DNA of 64,000 nucleotides from Paenibacillus gallinarum (GTDB lineage Bacteria; Bacillota; Bacilli; Paenibacillales; Paenibacillaceae): positions 496,001-560,000 of the forward strand of contig NZ_JACSQL010000002.1 in the NCBI RefSeq assembly GCF_014836635.1, read 5' to 3'. Numbering within the stretch: the stretch's first letter is position 1; the number at the start of each line of letters is the position of its first letter. The position numbers were made by a program, and so were the translations under genes. Shown here in pieces: positions 63,495 to 64,000 of the stretch. Below the pieces are notes generated by a model. The model did not search any database. It had not been told where the DNA came from and was given only the letters and a program-made list of their open reading frames with translations.

Positions 63495-64000
63495 ATGAAT
63501 TTTCAAAAAATATTGATTGCTAACCGCGGTGAGATTGCCGTTCGGATTATTCGTGCCTGTAAAGAACTTGGCATCTCAACGGTAGCTGTCTATTCAGAGG
63601 CAGACCGAGATGCGCTGCATGTACGTCTTGCAGATGAGGCGTATTGCATCGGACCTGTTCTTTCAAAAGAGAGTTATCTTAATATTACAAATATTATGAG
63701 TGTTGCAACCCTAACAGAATGTGATGCAATTCACCCTGGCTATGGTTTTTTAGCTGAGAATGCTGATTTTGCAGAAATTTGTGAGTCTTGCAATATTTCG
63801 TTTATTGGCCCATCAGCAGAGGCTATTACCAAAATGGGAGACAAAGCGGTTGCAAAACAAACGATGAGAGATGCAGGAGTACCTGTTATTCCGGGATCTG
63901 ATGGACTGGTTGAAGATTTAGACCAAGCAGTTATGATTGCCCGCGATATCGGCTATCCTATTATTATTAAAGCTACCGCAGGCGGTGGAGGTAAAGGGAT
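63495..64000 (+). CDS. accC: Acetyl-CoA carboxylase biotin carboxylase (partial at window end)
   Basis: The first 168 codons of AccC are present. [20 protein letters not shown] starts the protein, [17 protein letters not shown] and [20 protein letters not shown] follow, and the frame leaves at the ATP-grasp loop [10 protein letters not shown]. The enzyme carboxylates biotin on AccB. ATG after AAAGGAGG. The rest is beyond the window. Confidence 0.96.
   Translation, partial: MNFQKILIANRGEIAVRIIRACKELGISTVAVYSEADRDALHVRLADEAYCIGPVLSKESYLNITNIMSVATLTECDAIHPGYGFLAENADFAEICESCNISFIGPSAEAITKMGDKAVAKQTMRDAGVPVIPGSDGLVEDLDQAVMIARDIGYPIIIKATAGGGGKG

Overview
The window reads as chromosome of an endospore-forming, facultatively anaerobic Bacillota, most likely Paenibacillus or a close relative. 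The grounds are a complete spoIIIA operon (spoIIIAA-AH) beside yqhQ-yqhR-papA-efp, splB, mntR, Amj and zur, three secreted proteins carrying the copper-amine-oxidase N-terminal (CAO-N) domain that Paenibacillaceae use heavily, strong AGGAGG-type ribosome sites, and many GTG/TTG starts. I see no rRNA, tRNA, insertion sequence, prophage or CRISPR array. It is mostly core genome with small accessory islets.

Layout. 1-5.1 kb: a c-di-AMP riboswitch-controlled NlpC/P60 wall hydrolase, molybdate transport genes modA-modB (no modC) and a divergent molybdate-type HTH regulator with paired operator repeats, then a GNAT acetyltransferase. 5.3-10.4 kb: a DinG-like helicase, a cysteine synthase, a 130-aa protein with a LexA-type box in its promoter, and a two-gene unit made of a TIR-like (CAP12/Pycsar-effector-type) protein coupled to a 76-aa basic protein. 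10.4-13.5 kb: a YitT-type membrane protein behind an unusual leader with short ORFs, an unknown membrane-anchored protein, and a CD3324-type HTH protein preceded by tightly spaced mini-ORFs. 13.7-21.8 kb: pyruvate kinase, DUF421, ROK glucokinase-like, YdaT-like, Amj flippase, MsrAB, TVP38, and an oxidoreductase.

21.8-27.6 kb: an AraC regulator divergent from three-enzyme-type sugar genes (two Gfo/Idh/MocA oxidoreductases, two xylose-isomerase-like TIM barrels, ThuA), with no transporter or glycosidase. This suggests intracellular oxidation and breakdown of a glycoside or polyol. 27.9-30 kb: an HxlR regulator, a frameshifted unknown gene, and a lipoprotein. 30-37.2 kb: an anaerobic fermentation module (FNR, adhE, pflB, pflA). 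FNR-type boxes TGTGA-N6-TCACA lie upstream of adhE (three) and pflB (one, centred exactly 41.5 bp before the inferred start).

37.2-50.3 kb: a decayed reading frame, a CAO-N/PKD surface protein, zur-yidD, a T-box leader with metG, the zinc importer znuACB behind a Zur-like box, ccdA, splB, mntR and a CAO-N glycoside-hydrolase-like protein. 50.4-64 kb: yqhQ, yqhR, papA, efp, lysC, comB, yqhV, the spoIIIA operon (with an extra 20-codon ORF between AE and AF), accB and the start of accC, which runs off the window.

Best candidates for something new are the TIR-like/76-aa unit, the SOS-box locus next to it, the mini-ORF leaders of yitT and the CD3324 gene, the repeated 16-bp palindrome upstream of the c-di-AMP riboswitch, and the sugar cluster.
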